This document shows positions 50,548-60,663 of a stretch of DNA of 64,000 bases, piece after piece; position 1 is the first letter of the stretch; every line of letters begins with the position of its first letter. The translations under genes were made by a program, and so were the position numbers. The stretch spans positions 744,001 through 808,000 of the forward strand of contig NZ_CP119791.1 of the NCBI RefSeq assembly GCF_029338295.1, given 5' to 3'. The notes beneath the pieces were generated by a model, which was not told the origin of the DNA, did no database searches, and saw nothing but the letters and a program-made list of their open reading frames with translations. The DNA comes from Haladaptatus sp. QDMS2 (GTDB taxonomy: Archaea; Halobacteriota; Halobacteria; Halobacteriales; Halococcaceae).

Positions 50548-51585
50548 TTACTGCATTCCGCGACGGAGCAGAATTCCGATGTTCGTGGCAGTAGTCTCCG
50601 TAAACGCTCGAAATGCCGCGCCGGTCTCAGAGTCCTCGTCCATGACGACTGGTTTGCCTTCGTCACCGCCCGTACGCACGTGGGGGTCGAGGGGGATTTT
50701 CCCGAGGAACGGCATCTCGACTTCGTCGGCGAAGCGTTCGCCGCCGCCCTCACCGAAGATGGCGTGTTCACCACCGCAGTCGGGACAGCGGAAGGAACTC
50801 ATGTTCTCGACGATGCCGAGAACGGGGGTCTGGTGTTTGCCGAACATCCGGAGCGCCTTGCGAGCGTCGTCGAGGGCGACTTCCTGCGGTGTGGTGACGA
50901 TGACGGCACCGGTGACGGGAACGGTTTGGAGGAGGGTGAGTTGGGTGTCGCCGGTTCCGGGTGGGAGGTCGATGACCATGTAATCGAGGTGGCCCCACTC
51001 GACGTCCTCCCAGAGCTGGGTGAGGAGCTTGTGAACCATCGGGCCGCGCCAGATGACGGGGTCGTCCTCGCCCGTGAGCATGGCCATGCTCATGAGTTTC
51101 ATGCCGTACTTCTCGGGTGGGACGATTTTTTCCTCGGCGGTGGCCTTCGGTCGTTCGTCAGAGCCGACCATCCGGGGGACGTTCGGCCCGTACACGTCGG
51201 CGTCGAACAGTCCGACGCGTGCGCCCATCTGCGAGAGGCCAGCGGCGAGATTCACCGCGACGGTCGATTTTCCGACGCCGCCCTTTCCGGAGGCGACGGC
51301 GATGATGTTCTTGACGTTCGGGAGGATGCTCTCTTCGGGGGTGATACCGCGGTCTACGTCCGCAGAAAGTTCCGGTTCGATGCCTTCCTTTGCGAGTACT
51401 TCGCGGACGCGAGCGGCGATTTGCGATTCGTGTGGCGAGTAGGGAGCTCCGAGTGCCAGGGAGATGTGGACGGTTCCGTCGGCGTCTGTCGTGACCTCGT
51501 TTACGAGATTCAGCGAGACGATGTCGTCGCCGAGGTCGGGGTCCTCGACGGTGCCGAGCAGGTCGAGGATTTCCGCTTCGTTCAT
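50548..51585 (-). CDS. Mrp/NBP35-family Fe-S carrier ATPase
   Basis: 345 residues. An N-terminal MIP18/DUF59 domain (about 1-80) precedes a deviant Walker A (SGKGGVGKSTV, 99-109), the Switch I DADVYGPNVPRM and the late MSSFRCPDCGGEH CxxC that binds a bridging [4Fe-4S] cluster. It delivers Fe-S clusters to apoproteins. It complements the IscA-type (27779) and NifU-like (49168) genes in the window. The next gene on the plus strand is a radical SAM enzyme that needs a cluster. Confidence 0.95.
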   Translation of the reverse strand: MNEAEILDLLGTVEDPDLGDDIVSLNLVNEVTTDADGTVHISLALGAPYSPHESQIAARVREVLAKEGIEPELSADVDRGITPEESILPNVKNIIAVASGKGGVGKSTVAVNLAAGLSQMGARVGLFDADVYGPNVPRMVGSDERPKATAEEKIVPPEKYGMKLMSMAMLTGEDDPVIWRGPMVHKLLTQLWEDVEWGHLDYMVIDLPPGTGDTQLTLLQTVPVTGAVIVTTPQEVALDDARKALRMFGKHQTPVLGIVENMSSFRCPDCGGEHAIFGEGGGERFADEVEMPFLGKIPLDPHVRTGGDEGKPVVMDEDSETGAAFRAFTETTATNIGILLRRGMQ

Positions 51586-51743
51586 GGTCGCATGTACATC
51601 ACGACGCGGCGATAAGGCTTGTGAAGGGTTTCACTACCAGCTGGTTTGACGTGTTGACGTCTCTGACAATGCAAGAGCTGCTAGTTTCAACGATACTCGA
51701 TTCGTAACTGGTTGTGGTTACGTCCCCCCCGATTTGTCCCGCC

Positions 51744-51751
51744 AATTTAAG
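51744..51751 (+). promoter_or_regulatory. TATA box for moaA
   Basis: AATTTAAG lies 24-31 nt before the ATG at 51775, leaderless spacing. Confidence 0.65.
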
Positions 51752-51774
51752 CGGACGGAGGAGTAGTGTGTGAT

Positions 51775-52749
51775 ATGCTCACGGACGATTTTGGCCGCGA
51801 GGTGACGGGTGTCAGGGTCTCCCTCACCGACCGGTGTAACTTTGATTGCGTCTACTGTCACAACGAGGGGCTGGGCGACACGCGAGGGCCGATGGACCCA
51901 CAGGACAACGAGATGAGCGCGGACGACGTCGTTCGCTTTCTCGAAGTGGTCGAGGAGTTCGGCGTAGAGAAGGTGAAGTTCACAGGTGGCGAGCCGATGT
52001 TGCGCCAGGACTTAGAGGAGATAATTCGGCGCACGCCAGAGTCGATGGAAGTCTCGCTCACCACGAACGGGACATTTCTACCGGGGCGGGCAGAAGGGCT
52101 GAAGGAGGCGGGTCTCTCGCGCGTAAACGTTTCACAGGACGCCCTCGACCCGACGGAGTTCGCGGAGATTACGAAATCGGGGGCATACGACCGGGTGTTA
52201 GAGGGCGTTCAGGCAGCCCTCGACGCTGGACTCGACCCAGTGAAGTTGAATATGGTCGTGTTCAAGCAGACGGCCGGCTACGTTCCCGAGATGGTTGACC
52301 ACGTCGCGGAGAACGAAGGCCTGCAATTACAGCTCATCGAGTACATGCCCGAGTTGACGGGACACGACGAGTGGGCCATCGACATCCAGCGCGTTCACGA
52401 TTGGTTGGCTGAGCAAGCAGACCACGTGGAGCGACGGGAGATGCACGGGCGAAAGCGGTACTACATCGGGAAGGGGATGGTCGAAATCGTCGACCCGGTC
52501 GGGAACAAGAGCTTCTGTGCGAACTGCCATCGCGTGCGCGTGACGCACGAAGGGTATCTCAAAGGTTGTCTCAATCGCAACGACGACCTGCGGCCGATGG
52601 GTGCGATGACGAAACCCGAGATTCGCGAGGCGTTTCGTGAAGTCGTGGCGAACCGCGTTCCGTACTACGGCGAGTACCTCATCGAGGAGGACGGCGAATG
52701 GGTGGTTAACGAAAAATACCTCCCCGACCAGAAACCGGCTGGCGCGTGA
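51775..52749 (+). CDS. moaA: GTP 3',8-cyclase (MoaA), molybdenum cofactor synthesis
   Basis: 324 residues from the ATG at 51775. Radical SAM motif CNFDCVYC near the N-terminus, the SAM-binding [11 protein letters not shown] and the C-terminal cluster site [19 protein letters not shown] are typical of MoaA, which builds the pterin precursor of molybdopterin from GTP. The usual C-terminal GG motif is not seen at the very end (KPAGA), although archaeal members vary. The promoter box at 51744 supports this start. Confidence 0.93.
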   Translation: MLTDDFGREVTGVRVSLTDRCNFDCVYCHNEGLGDTRGPMDPQDNEMSADDVVRFLEVVEEFGVEKVKFTGGEPMLRQDLEEIIRRTPESMEVSLTTNGTFLPGRAEGLKEAGLSRVNVSQDALDPTEFAEITKSGAYDRVLEGVQAALDAGLDPVKLNMVVFKQTAGYVPEMVDHVAENEGLQLQLIEYMPELTGHDEWAIDIQRVHDWLAEQADHVERREMHGRKRYYIGKGMVEIVDPVGNKSFCANCHRVRVTHEGYLKGCLNRNDDLRPMGAMTKPEIREAFREVVANRVPYYGEYLIEEDGEWVVNEKYLPDQKPAGA

Positions 52750-52826
52750 ACGGGTAACACGGAAGGCCGGTTCAGTCATGCGGTTTTCTCGGTGATAATT
52801 TCACTACGCGGTCGACTTCTTTCGTT

Positions 52827-52837
52827 GTGTTTAAGTA
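52827..52837 (+). promoter_or_regulatory. TATA box of the ribosomal-protein/RNA-polymerase operon
   Basis: GTGTTTAAGTA lies upstream of tRNA-Ser with transcription start near 52862. The transcribed leader includes GGGGC-CCGC-GCCCC, a short hairpin near 52877-52890, ahead of the tRNA. Confidence 0.6.
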
Positions 52838-52921
52838 CCCCAACCGGGTTGGTATCAACGTAAGCGAATAGCTGTAGGGGCCCGCGCCCCGAGTCCAGCC
52901 GGGCGAAGATACTGAGCGCAG

Positions 52922-53006
52922 GTCGTGGTAGCCAAGTCTGGCCCAAGGCGCAGGGTTGCTAACTCTGTGGCGTCAAGCCTCCGGGGTTCGAATCCCCGCC
53001 ACGACG
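52922..53006 (+). tRNA. tRNA-Ser (GCT anticodon)
   Basis: 85 nt. The acceptor stem pairs GTCGTGG (52922-52928) with CCACGAC (52999-53005). The anticodon stem CAGGG/CTCTG closes the loop TTGCTAA, anticodon GCT. A long variable arm (GGC-GTCAA-GCC) and the T stem GGGG-TTCGAAT-CCCC follow. Reads AGC/AGU codons. No intron. It stands at the head of the rps13 operon and may be cut from its transcript. Confidence 0.93.
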
Positions 53007-53075
53007 TCTCGAACGTCCACTAACGGACACTTTCGACCGAAGCAATGAACTTGCTTCATCAACCATCCAGCAACA

Positions 53076-53564
53076 ATGAGTGCAGAAGAACCCAACGCGG
53101 ACGAAGAACAAGACGACATTAGATACTTCGTTCGCATCGGACAGACAGACCTCGATGGGACCAAAAGCATCGAGCGCGCACTGAGCGAGATGAACGGCAT
53201 TGGCCGACGGACGGCCCGCATCATCGCGAACAAAGCCGGCATCGACCGACGTGAAACGTTTGGCCGCCTCGAGGAAGACGAGATCGAATCGATCGTCACG
53301 CTCGTAGAGGACTACGCTGACGAGGTGCCAGTTTGGCTCACCAACCGTCAGTCTGACTTCTACACAGGGCAGACGAAACACATCACCGGCAACGACGTGA
53401 GTCTCACGCGAACCCGTGACATCAATCGCATGAAGATGATCAACTCCTACAAGGGCGCACGCCACAAGCGCGGCCAGAAGGTCCGCGGGCAGCGCACCAA
53501 GTCCACCGGGCGTTCGGAGGGGACCATCGGTGTCAACGTCGAAGCCATCAAACAGGAGGAATAA
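53076..53564 (+). CDS. rps13: 30S ribosomal protein S13
   Basis: 162 residues. IRYFVRIGQTDLDGTKSIERAL, INGIGRRTARIIANKAGI-like sequence (MNGIGRRTARIIANKAGID) and the basic C-terminal KGARHKRGQKVRGQRTKSTGR are S13 hallmarks; the protein contacts P-site tRNA on the small-subunit head. It has an acidic N-terminal extension. First protein gene of the archaeal alpha operon: rps13, rps4, rps11, rpoD. Confidence 0.98.
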   Translation: MSAEEPNADEEQDDIRYFVRIGQTDLDGTKSIERALSEMNGIGRRTARIIANKAGIDRRETFGRLEEDEIESIVTLVEDYADEVPVWLTNRQSDFYTGQTKHITGNDVSLTRTRDINRMKMINSYKGARHKRGQKVRGQRTKSTGRSEGTIGVNVEAIKQEE

Positions 53565-53567
53565 CGT

Positions 53568-54098
53568 ATGTCGCTTCCCGGACAGAATACGAAGTTCTAC
53601 GAAACCCCGAATCACCCGTTCCAGGGCGAGCGAATCGCCGAAGAGCACGGTCTCCTCGGCCGCTACGGCCTGAAGAACAAAGAAGAACTCTGGAAGGCGC
53701 AGTCGGAACTGCGTAACTACCGCCGCGAAGCCCGTGAACTGCTCGGGCAGACGCAGGGTGACACGGAAGCCGCGACCGAACTCGGCTCGCCGTTCCTCAC
53801 GCGTCTCAAGCGCATCGGCGTCCTCTCCGAGGACGACGGCCTCGACGACGTCCTGAGTCTCGACGTGAACGACGTGTTAGAGCGCCGTCTCCAGACGGTC
53901 GCCTATCGCAAGGGCCTCGGCCACACGCCGAAGCAGGCACGCCAGTTCATCGTCCACGGCCACGTCACCGTAAACGGCAGCCGCGTCACGTCGCCGTCCG
54001 CGAAAGTGTACGTCGACGACGAGGACTCGGTCGCGTTCGACGAGACCAGTCCGCTCGCAGACGACCTGCACCCTGAGCGCTCGGAGGACCAACAATGA
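53568..54098 (+). CDS. rps4: 30S ribosomal protein S4
   Basis: 176 residues. The start [20 protein letters not shown] is typical of archaeal S4; an S4 RNA-binding domain follows near residues 100-165 with [34 protein letters not shown]. It binds the 5' domain of 16S rRNA early in assembly. It begins 3 bp after the rps13 stop and overlaps rps11 by 4 nt. Confidence 0.98.
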   Translation: MSLPGQNTKFYETPNHPFQGERIAEEHGLLGRYGLKNKEELWKAQSELRNYRREARELLGQTQGDTEAATELGSPFLTRLKRIGVLSEDDGLDDVLSLDVNDVLERRLQTVAYRKGLGHTPKQARQFIVHGHVTVNGSRVTSPSAKVYVDDEDSVAFDETSPLADDLHPERSEDQQ

Positions 54099-54481
54099 GT
54101 TCTGAAGAAAAGAAATGGGGCATCGCCCACGTCTACGCATCGTTCAATAACACCATCATCACCGTCACCGACCAGACCGGCGCCGAAACCATCGCCAAGT
54201 CCTCTGGTGGGACGGTCGTCAAGCAGAACCGTGACGAGGCATCCCCGTACGCGGCCATGCAGATGGCAGAGACCGTCGCCGAGGAGATCAAGGCGGCCGG
54301 CATCACCGGCCTCGACGTCCGCGTTCGCGGTCCCGGCGGGAACCTCCAGAAGAACCCCGGACCCGGTGCGCAGGCGACCATCCGCGCTCTCGCTCGTGCC
54401 GGTCTCGAAATCGGTCGTATCGAAGACGTAACGCCAATTCCGCACGACGGTACTCGCGGTCCCAAGAACAGCGGGTTCTAA
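54095..54481 (+). CDS. rps11: 30S ribosomal protein S11
   Basis: 128 residues. [21 protein letters not shown] opens it; [47 protein letters not shown] is the S11 signature (landmark only, residues 77-122). S11 lines the E-site region of the platform. Coupled to rps4 by 4 nt and followed by rpoD after 2 bp. Confidence 0.98.
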   Translation: MSSEEKKWGIAHVYASFNNTIITVTDQTGAETIAKSSGGTVVKQNRDEASPYAAMQMAETVAEEIKAAGITGLDVRVRGPGGNLQKNPGPGAQATIRALARAGLEIGRIEDVTPIPHDGTRGPKNSGF

Positions 54482-54483
54482 CA

Positions 54484-55230
54484 ATGGCTATCGACTACGA
54501 AGTGGAGTTCATCGACTACACGGATCGCAGGTCGCGATTCCTCGTCCGTGGGGTCACCCCGGCATTCGCCAACGGCATCCGCCGAGCGATGATTACGGAC
54601 GTCCCCACGATGTCGATCGACACGGTTCGGTTCATCGAGAACTCGAGTGTCATGTTCGACGAGATGATCGCCCTGCGGCTGGGGCTCGTCCCTCTCACCT
54701 CGCCAATCGGCGAGTTCGAGCTGGGTGAATCGGTCACCCTGAGTCTCGACGTGCAGGGGCCGGCGACGGCGTACTCTGGTGACCTCGTCTCGGCTGACGA
54801 CCTCGTCCAGCCGGCGGACCAGAACGTGCCCATCGTCGAACTCAAAGAGAACCAGCGTCTCGAATTCGAGGCCGACGCGGTCCTCGACACCGGCAAATCC
54901 CACGCGAAGTTCCAGGGTGGGGTGGCCGTTGGCTATCGTCACCTCCAGCGCGTGGAGGTCGTCGGCGACGCGGGTGAGTTCGAAGACGACGAACCGAACA
55001 TCCTTCGTGGTGTCATCGAAGCGGACGGGGAACTGGTCGGCACAGAGGAGTTCGACCACGACCTCACGCAGCGGTACCCCGGCAAGGAAGTGCAGGTCAC
55101 CGACGTTCCGAACGCGTTCGTGTTCGACGTCGAAACCGACGGGTCGTTCTCCGTCGCCGACCTCGTCCTCGCCGCCGCCGACAGTCTCGGCGACCGTGCT
55201 GCGGAACTCGAAGAAGCAGTCCAGCTGTAA
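54484..55230 (+). CDS. rpoD: DNA-directed RNA polymerase subunit D (Rpo3)
   Basis: 248 residues. [30 protein letters not shown] (landmark only) contains the alpha-like motif for assembly, and [20 protein letters not shown] belongs to the insert domain. Subunit D pairs with L, like bacterial alpha, to nucleate the enzyme. In many archaea D also binds an Fe-S cluster; here the insert lacks the Cys cluster. Located between rps11 and the embedded tRNA-Leu. Confidence 0.97.
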   Translation: MAIDYEVEFIDYTDRRSRFLVRGVTPAFANGIRRAMITDVPTMSIDTVRFIENSSVMFDEMIALRLGLVPLTSPIGEFELGESVTLSLDVQGPATAYSGDLVSADDLVQPADQNVPIVELKENQRLEFEADAVLDTGKSHAKFQGGVAVGYRHLQRVEVVGDAGEFEDDEPNILRGVIEADGELVGTEEFDHDLTQRYPGKEVQVTDVPNAFVFDVETDGSFSVADLVLAAADSLGDRAAELEEAVQL

Positions 55231-55351
55231 CACAGACAAATGATACCTTCAAACCACATTCAGACCCGGACGCCCGCCCACAAAACCACCGGCGGGACCG
55301 GGTGCGCAATCGAAACAGGTTTGAAGGGCAACCCAAAACACATGAACACGA

Positions 55352-55436
55352 GCAGGGGTAGCCAAGTCAGGCCAACGGCGCAGCGTTCAGGGCGCTGTCT
55401 CGTAGGAGTCCGCAGGTTCAAATCCTGCCCCCTGCA
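55352..55436 (+). tRNA. tRNA-Leu (CAG anticodon)
   Basis: 85 nt. Acceptor GCAGGGG (55352-55358) pairs with CCCCTGC (55429-55435). The anticodon loop reads TTCAGGG, anticodon CAG, for CUG codons. A class II variable arm and T stem GCAGG-TTCAAAT-CCTGC follow. No intron. It sits between rpoD and rpl18e, inside the operon, as in other haloarchaea. Confidence 0.93.
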
Positions 55437-55462
55437 CTCAGTTTTCCATCAGGAGCGATATT

Positions 55463-55813
55463 ATGAGTAAGACGAATCCGAGGCTCGCCAGTCTCATCGC
55501 CGACCTGAAGTCGACCGCCCGTGATTCGGGCGCAGACGTCTGGAGCGATGTTGCTGACCGGCTCGAAAAGCCCCGGCGTAACCACGCGGAGGTTAACCTG
55601 GGTCGCATCGAGCGGTACGCGAAAGAAGACGAAACCGTCGTCGTGCCTGGAAAGGTGCTCGGCAGCGGGATTCTTCAAAAGTCGGTCACCGTCGCTGCAG
55701 TCGACTTCTCGTCGTCCGCAGAGACGAAGATCAAGCAAGTCGGTGAGCCAGTCAAGCTGGAACAGATTCTAGAACAGAACCCCAACGGGACGAACGTCCG
55801 GGTGATCCAATGA
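55463..55813 (+). CDS. rpl18e: 50S ribosomal protein L18e
   Basis: 116 residues. [46 protein letters not shown] and [11 protein letters not shown] fit L18e, an archaeal/eukaryotic large-subunit protein. Overlaps rpl13 by 4 nt (ATGA). Confidence 0.97.
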   Translation: MSKTNPRLASLIADLKSTARDSGADVWSDVADRLEKPRRNHAEVNLGRIERYAKEDETVVVPGKVLGSGILQKSVTVAAVDFSSSAETKIKQVGEPVKLEQILEQNPNGTNVRVIQ

Positions 55814-56247
55814 GCGCAACCGAATTCGACGTCGACATCGTCGTCGACGCTCGCGACTGCATCATGGGCCGTGTGGCCAGTCAGGTCGCACAGCGCGCGC
55901 TCGACGGCGAGCGTGTCGCCGTGGTGAACGCGGAAGAAGCCATCATCACCGGGAGCAAGGAAGACGTGTTCTCCGTCTACGAGAAGCGCGTCGAGGTCGG
56001 GTCCGACCAGGGTCCGTACTACCCAAAGCGACCGGACATGATCTTCAAGCGTGCCATCCGTGGGATGCTTCCGTACAAGAAGTCCCGCGGCCGCGAGGCA
56101 CTCGAATCCGTCCGCGTCTACGTGGGCAACCCGTACGACGAAGACGGCGAGGTACTTGACGGTACGTCGCTGGATCGCCTGTCGAACATCCGCTTCGTCC
56201 AGCTGGGCGAAGTGAGCGAAAAACTGGGAGCCAACGTCACATGGTAA
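55810..56247 (+). CDS. rpl13: 50S ribosomal protein L13
   Basis: 145 residues. [23 protein letters not shown] opens it, and [32 protein letters not shown] is typical of archaeal L13. It binds early to 23S rRNA. Its last 7 bases overlap rps9. Confidence 0.98.
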   Translation: MSATEFDVDIVVDARDCIMGRVASQVAQRALDGERVAVVNAEEAIITGSKEDVFSVYEKRVEVGSDQGPYYPKRPDMIFKRAIRGMLPYKKSRGREALESVRVYVGNPYDEDGEVLDGTSLDRLSNIRFVQLGEVSEKLGANVTW

Positions 56248-56636
56248 CGAACACGAGTGGTAAGAAGAAGACGGCCATCGCCCGTGCAACGGTCAAAGAG
56301 GGCGAGGGTCGCGTGCGTATCAATTCCCAGCCAGTCGAACTGGTCGAACCGGAGCTCGCCCGCCTCAAGATGCTGGAACCGTTCCGAATCTCCGAAGGCC
56401 TGCGCGACACGGTCGACATCGAAGTGCACGTCCAGGGCGGCGGCGTCGTCGGCCAGGCCGACGCAGTCCGCACCGCTATCGCACGTGGACTGGTTGAGCA
56501 CTCCGCGGACGCCGAACTCCGCGACGCGTTCATGGAGTTCGACCGTTCCCTGCTGGTGAACGACGTTCGCCAGTCTGAACCGAAGAAGTGGGGTGGGCCC
56601 GGCGCTCGCGCCCGCTACCAGAAGTCCTACCGTTGA
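56241..56636 (+). CDS. rps9: 30S ribosomal protein S9
   Basis: 131 residues. [40 protein letters not shown] and the conserved end [14 protein letters not shown], whose last Arg reaches the P-site tRNA, identify S9. Followed by rpoN at 12 bp. Confidence 0.98.
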   Translation: MVTNTSGKKKTAIARATVKEGEGRVRINSQPVELVEPELARLKMLEPFRISEGLRDTVDIEVHVQGGGVVGQADAVRTAIARGLVEHSADAELRDAFMEFDRSLLVNDVRQSEPKKWGGPGARARYQKSYR

Positions 56637-56648
56637 GGTGACCACGCC

Positions 56649-56843
56649 ATGATGATACCAGTCCGGTGTTTCACGTGCGGCAAGGTTGTCGGCGAACACT
56701 GGGAAGAATTCGAAGCACGCGCCTTAGAGGGCGATGAAGACCCCGAAGAAGTACTCGACGACCTCGGGCTGGACCGCTTCTGCTGTCGGCGCATGCTTGT
56801 GTCGCACCGCGACCTCGTCGACGTCGTAGCCCCATACCAGTGA
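56649..56843 (+). CDS. rpoN: DNA-directed RNA polymerase subunit N (Rpo10)
   Basis: 64 residues; ATG-ATG start, the first chosen. The zinc-binding motif is [14 protein letters not shown] plus [12 protein letters not shown]. Subunit N, equal to eukaryotic Rpb10, ties subunits D and L to the core. Confidence 0.97.
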   Translation: MMIPVRCFTCGKVVGEHWEEFEARALEGDEDPEEVLDDLGLDRFCCRRMLVSHRDLVDVVAPYQ

Positions 56844-56848
56844 TATCC

Positions 56849-57025
56849 ATGCAACGATACAGCCGGTACGAGAAAGCACGCATCCTCGGGGCACGCGCCC
56901 TGCAGGTGTCGTACGGCGCACCCGTCCTCATCGAGACGGACGAATCCCAGCCGATTCTCATCGCGGCCGAGGAGTTCGACGCAGGCGTCCTGCCGTTCAC
57001 CGTCAATCGGGGTGGACCGCAGTGA
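56849..57025 (+). CDS. rpoK: DNA-directed RNA polymerase subunit K (Rpo6)
   Basis: 58 residues from the ATG at 56849 (a GTG at 56840 overlapping the previous stop is the alternative). [26 protein letters not shown] is the Rpb6/omega signature. It overlaps the enolase start by 4 nt. Confidence 0.96.
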   Translation: MQRYSRYEKARILGARALQVSYGAPVLIETDESQPILIAAEEFDAGVLPFTVNRGGPQ

Positions 57026-58218
57026 CCCTCATCTCCGAGGTTCGCCTTCGCGCGATTCTCGACTCGCGGGGGAACCCGACAGTCGAGGCTGACGTGCGTA
57101 CAGAGAGCGGCGGATTCGGCCGTGCAGCAGCCCCGAGCGGGGCGAGCACGGGTGAATTCGAGGCCATCGAACTTCCTGTCGAGGAGGCCATCGCGGCCGC
57201 CCGTGAACACGCCGTCCCACGACTCGTGGGGAACGTGTACGCAGGCGACCAGCGCAGTGTCGACGCGGCCCTGCGCGCCGCAGACGGGACGGACAACTTC
57301 TCCGAGATTGGTGCGAACAGCGCCGTTGCCATCAGTATGGCTGCGGCGAAGGCGGCCGCCGACCTGCTCGGTGCGCCCCTCTATCAGCACCTCGGAGGCA
57401 CGTTCCGCGGGAACACGTTCCCCGTCCCACTCGGCAACGTCATCGGCGGCGGCGAACACGCCACCGACGCGACGTACATCCAGGAGTTCCTTTCGGCCCC
57501 CGTCGGCGCACCGAGCGTCGAGGACGCGGTGTTCGCAAACGCAGCGGTTCACGACACGGTCAAAGAACTGCTCGCAGACCGCGACATTGCGGCAGCCAAA
57601 GGCGACGAAGGTGCCTGGGCGCCCGCGATCGACGACGCAGAGGCGTTCGACATCATGGCTGCGGCAACCGACGCGGTCGAAGACGACGTCGGCTTCGAGA
57701 TTCGGTTCGGCCTCGACGTGGCCGCCTCCGAACTGTTCGAAGACGGCGCGTACCACTACGGCGACATCACGCGCACGCCCGACGAGCAAGTCGAGTACAT
57801 CGCCTCGCTCGTCACCGACTACGACCTCGTGTACGTAGAGGACCCCCTCGACGAGAACGACTTCGACGGCTTCGCGGCGCTCACCGAGCGCGTCGGCGAC
57901 CAGACGCTCATCTGTGGCGACGACCTGTTCGTCACCAACACCGAGCGACTCGCCGACGGCATCGACATGGGCGCGGCCAACAGCATCCTCATCAAGCCAA
58001 ACCAGATTGGCACGCTGAGCGACGCTTTCGACGCCGTCGAACTCGCCGTCCACAACGGGTACGACCCGGTCATCTCCCACCGCAGCGGTGAGACAGAGGA
58101 CACGACGATCGCACACCTCGCTGTCGCGACTGACGCACCGTTCATCAAGACCGGTGCCGTCGGCGGCGAGCGCACTGCAAAACTCAACGAACTCATCCGA
58201 ATCGAGGCAAACGCATGA
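57022..58218 (+). CDS. eno: Enolase
   Basis: 398 residues starting at GTG 57022. 2-Phosphoglycerate dehydration in glycolysis. Signatures: [19 protein letters not shown], the catalytic Glu in [11 protein letters not shown], metal Asp/Glu in [13 protein letters not shown], the active Lys in [14 protein letters not shown] and the end [18 protein letters not shown]. Moderately short, as archaeal enolases are. Cotranscribed with the ribosomal block in haloarchaea; overlaps rps2 by 4 nt. Confidence 0.98.
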   Translation: MTLISEVRLRAILDSRGNPTVEADVRTESGGFGRAAAPSGASTGEFEAIELPVEEAIAAAREHAVPRLVGNVYAGDQRSVDAALRAADGTDNFSEIGANSAVAISMAAAKAAADLLGAPLYQHLGGTFRGNTFPVPLGNVIGGGEHATDATYIQEFLSAPVGAPSVEDAVFANAAVHDTVKELLADRDIAAAKGDEGAWAPAIDDAEAFDIMAAATDAVEDDVGFEIRFGLDVAASELFEDGAYHYGDITRTPDEQVEYIASLVTDYDLVYVEDPLDENDFDGFAALTERVGDQTLICGDDLFVTNTERLADGIDMGAANSILIKPNQIGTLSDAFDAVELAVHNGYDPVISHRSGETEDTTIAHLAVATDAPFIKTGAVGGERTAKLNELIRIEANA

Positions 58219-58991
58219 GCGACAACGAACAAGAAGAAGGCCTCGAGGCGGCCGAAGAGGAGATCGACCAGGAGCCGACCGGCGAGTCCGGTGCGGAACC
58301 CGCGGTCGACCCCGACACGGACGTCCGAGAGGCAGACGAAGAAGAGCCGGCCGCGGAGGCCGAAGAAGAGAGCCCCGTGCTCGACGAGGACGTGATGGAC
58401 AACCAGGAGGAAGCAGACCTCCTCATCCCGGTCGAGGATTACCTCGCCGCTGGTGTCCACATCGGTACCCAGCAGAAGACCAAGTACATGGAGCGGTTCA
58501 TCCACCGCGTCCGTGACGACGGTCTGTACGTGCTGGACATCTCGAAGACCGACCAGCGCATCCGCACCGCCGCGGACTTCCTCGCCGAGTACAACCCCGA
58601 ACAGATTCTGGTGACCTCCAGTCGCCAGTACGGTCGGTTCCCCGCCGAGAAGTTCGCCGACGCGGTCGGCGCACGCGCTCGCACGGGCCGGTTTATCCCC
58701 GGAACGCTGACCAACCCGGACTACGCGGGCTACATCGAACCGGACGTCGTCGTGGTGACTGACCCAATCGGTGACAGCCAGGCCGTAAAAGAGGCTATCA
58801 CCGTCGGGATTCCCGTTATCGCGATGTGCGACTCCAACAACTCGACCAGCAACGTCGACCTCGTCATCCCGACGAACAACAAAGGTCGCAAAGCGCTGTC
58901 GGTCGTCTACTGGCTGCTGGCCAACGAGACGCTCGACCGCCGCGGCGCAGAGCCGTCCTACGCCCTCGACGACTTCGAGAGCGACATTTAA
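58215..58991 (+). CDS. rps2: 30S ribosomal protein S2
   Basis: 258 residues. The first 70 are an acidic extension full of Glu/Asp, common in haloarchaeal S2. The core starts [27 protein letters not shown], with [22 protein letters not shown] and [24 protein letters not shown]. Last gene of the block; a T-run follows at 58997. Confidence 0.98.
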   Translation: MSDNEQEEGLEAAEEEIDQEPTGESGAEPAVDPDTDVREADEEEPAAEAEEESPVLDEDVMDNQEEADLLIPVEDYLAAGVHIGTQQKTKYMERFIHRVRDDGLYVLDISKTDQRIRTAADFLAEYNPEQILVTSSRQYGRFPAEKFADAVGARARTGRFIPGTLTNPDYAGYIEPDVVVVTDPIGDSQAVKEAITVGIPVIAMCDSNNSTSNVDLVIPTNNKGRKALSVVYWLLANETLDRRGAEPSYALDDFESDI

Positions 58992-58996
58992 GCGAA

Positions 58997-59009
58997 CCTT
59001 TTTCGTTTC
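58997..59009 (+). terminator. T-rich terminator after rps2
   Basis: CCTTTTTCGTTTC directly follows the rps2 stop, typical of archaeal oligo-T termination, between convergent rps2 and NUDIX genes. Confidence 0.5.
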
Positions 59010-59572
59010 TAGTCCTCGTCCGCGAGCGACGGCGTTCGCTCGGGGAGTGGCAACTGGTGTAACTCCGGATGCTGGAGCCGTGTCGGCAGCACGTCCCACC
59101 ACTTGACGGCGGCGACTTCGCCCGGTTCGGGCGTGGGTGTTCCCGAGAGATGCTGACCGTCGAAGACCACAGAGAGGTTGAACAGCGTCGGTCGAGTGGG
59201 GTCTGTGGCGTCGGTGACCGCGGTGACGTGGACCTGATTCAGTCCGGTGAGCAGGCATTCGACGCTCGTCTCCTCGCGGACCTCCCGGCGGGCGGTCTGC
59301 TCGTAGGTCTCGTCGGGATTGATGTAGCCGCCGGGGGCGGTCCAGGTGGTCTCGCCGTCGCGCTGGATGAGGAGCACCTCGCCGTCGCGGTTCGAGAGCC
59401 AGACGCCGGCCCCGCCGAGGTCGCCGGTTTCGTCGAAGTGGGCGGCGGCCTCGTCGTAGCGCTCGGTCGACCAGGTGGCCTCCTTCTCTACGATTTCGTA
59501 GGTGCCGTAGGCCGCGTCGAATCGTCGAATCGTCTCCTCGACGTGGCGACGCATTCGCGCGGTGATGGACAT
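59009..59572 (-). CDS. NUDIX hydrolase
   Basis: 187 residues from the ATG at 59572, about 27 nt after a CAATTCAA box; an ATG at 59593 would add seven residues. The NUDIX box is complete: GGYINPDETYEQTARREVREET, following Gx5Ex7REUXEE (landmark, near residues 100-121). An N-terminal helical segment of about 70 residues precedes it. It would hydrolyse a nucleoside diphosphate linked to some other group; substrate unknown. Divergent from mvk. Confidence 0.9.
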   Translation of the reverse strand: MSITARMRRHVEETIRRFDAAYGTYEIVEKEATWSTERYDEAAAHFDETGDLGGAGVWLSNRDGEVLLIQRDGETTWTAPGGYINPDETYEQTARREVREETSVECLLTGLNQVHVTAVTDATDPTRPTLFNLSVVFDGQHLSGTPTPEPGEVAAVKWWDVLPTRLQHPELHQLPLPERTPSLADED

Positions 59573-59670
59573 ATCTCCACGAATGGTAGTCATCACTATT
59601 GAATTGTAAGGAAACTGGGCGAAGGGACAAATCCGCAACTACTGTTACGCCTCGCGCCTACGGGCACGTA

Positions 59671-60663
59671 ATGACCATTTCAAGTGCTCCAGGCAAGGTC
59701 TATCTCTTTGGTGAGCACGCCGTCGTCTACGGGGAACCGGCAGTCCCCTGTGCCATCGAACGACGGGCGCGAGTCACCGTCGAGGCCCGCGACGACAACC
59801 GATTGCGCGTCGAGGCGGCCGACCTCACCCTCGATGGGTTCACCGTCGAATACAGCGGCGATGCCGACGGCGCGCCGGACGTGGACGTGCCAAGCGGCCT
59901 CGTTCGTGCGGCGATGGGCTACATCGACGGAGCCATCTCGACGGCCCGCGAGGCGGCCGACGACCCCGACGCCGGCTTCGACATCACCATCGAGAGCGAC
60001 ATTCCGCTCGGGGCCGGACTTGGATCCTCTGCGGCCGTCGTGGTCGCCGCCATCGACGCCGCCACCCGCGAACTGGGCGTCGAACTCACGAAAGACGAAC
60101 TCGCAGATAGGGCGTATCAGGTCGAACTCGCCGTCCAGGACGGTCAGGCCTCGCGGGCGGACACCTTTTGCTCCGCGATGGGCGGGGCGGTTCGGGTCGA
60201 GGGCGACGACTGTCGCACCATCGAGACGCCCGCGAATCTCCCGTTCGTCATCGGCTACGACGGTGGGGCGGGCGACACCGGTGCGCTCGTCGCGGGCGTT
60301 CGCAAACTCCGCGAGGAGTACGATTTCGCGGCGAACACCGTCGCGGCCATCGGCGACATCGTCCGCCACGGTGAGCAGGCGCTCGCGGACGGTGACCTCG
60401 AGGAACTCGGCCGACTCATGAACTTCAACCACGGCCTGCTCGAAGCCCTCGGCGTCTCCTCGCGCTCGCTCGATACGATGGTGTGGGCGGCCCGCGACGC
60501 CGACGCACTCGGGGCGAAACTCACGGGCGCGGGCGGCGGTGGCTGTATCGTCGCGCTCGACGAGACGGACGCGACGACGACGGCACTGCGCTTTACGATG
60601 GGCTGTGAAGACGCCTTCCGGGCGGAACTGGACACCGAAGGCGTTCGGGTGGAGGAACGATGA
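59671..60663 (+). CDS. mvk: Mevalonate kinase
   Basis: 330 residues from the ATG at 59671. GHMP-kinase motifs: SSAPGKVYLFGEHAVVYGEP, the ATP loop IPLGAGLGSSAAVVVAA and the end KLTGAGGGGCIVAL. It phosphorylates mevalonate, the entry of the archaeal isoprenoid pathway. It overlaps ipk by 4 nt. Followed by RNase J and idsA. Confidence 0.96.
   Translation: MTISSAPGKVYLFGEHAVVYGEPAVPCAIERRARVTVEARDDNRLRVEAADLTLDGFTVEYSGDADGAPDVDVPSGLVRAAMGYIDGAISTAREAADDPDAGFDITIESDIPLGAGLGSSAAVVVAAIDAATRELGVELTKDELADRAYQVELAVQDGQASRADTFCSAMGGAVRVEGDDCRTIETPANLPFVIGYDGGAGDTGALVAGVRKLREEYDFAANTVAAIGDIVRHGEQALADGDLEELGRLMNFNHGLLEALGVSSRSLDTMVWAARDADALGAKLTGAGGGGCIVALDETDATTTALRFTMGCEDAFRAELDTEGVRVEER

Noticed and set aside
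57819-59630. 603-codon minus-strand frame over eno and rps2
   Set aside because: Antisense shadow; both plus-strand genes are certain.
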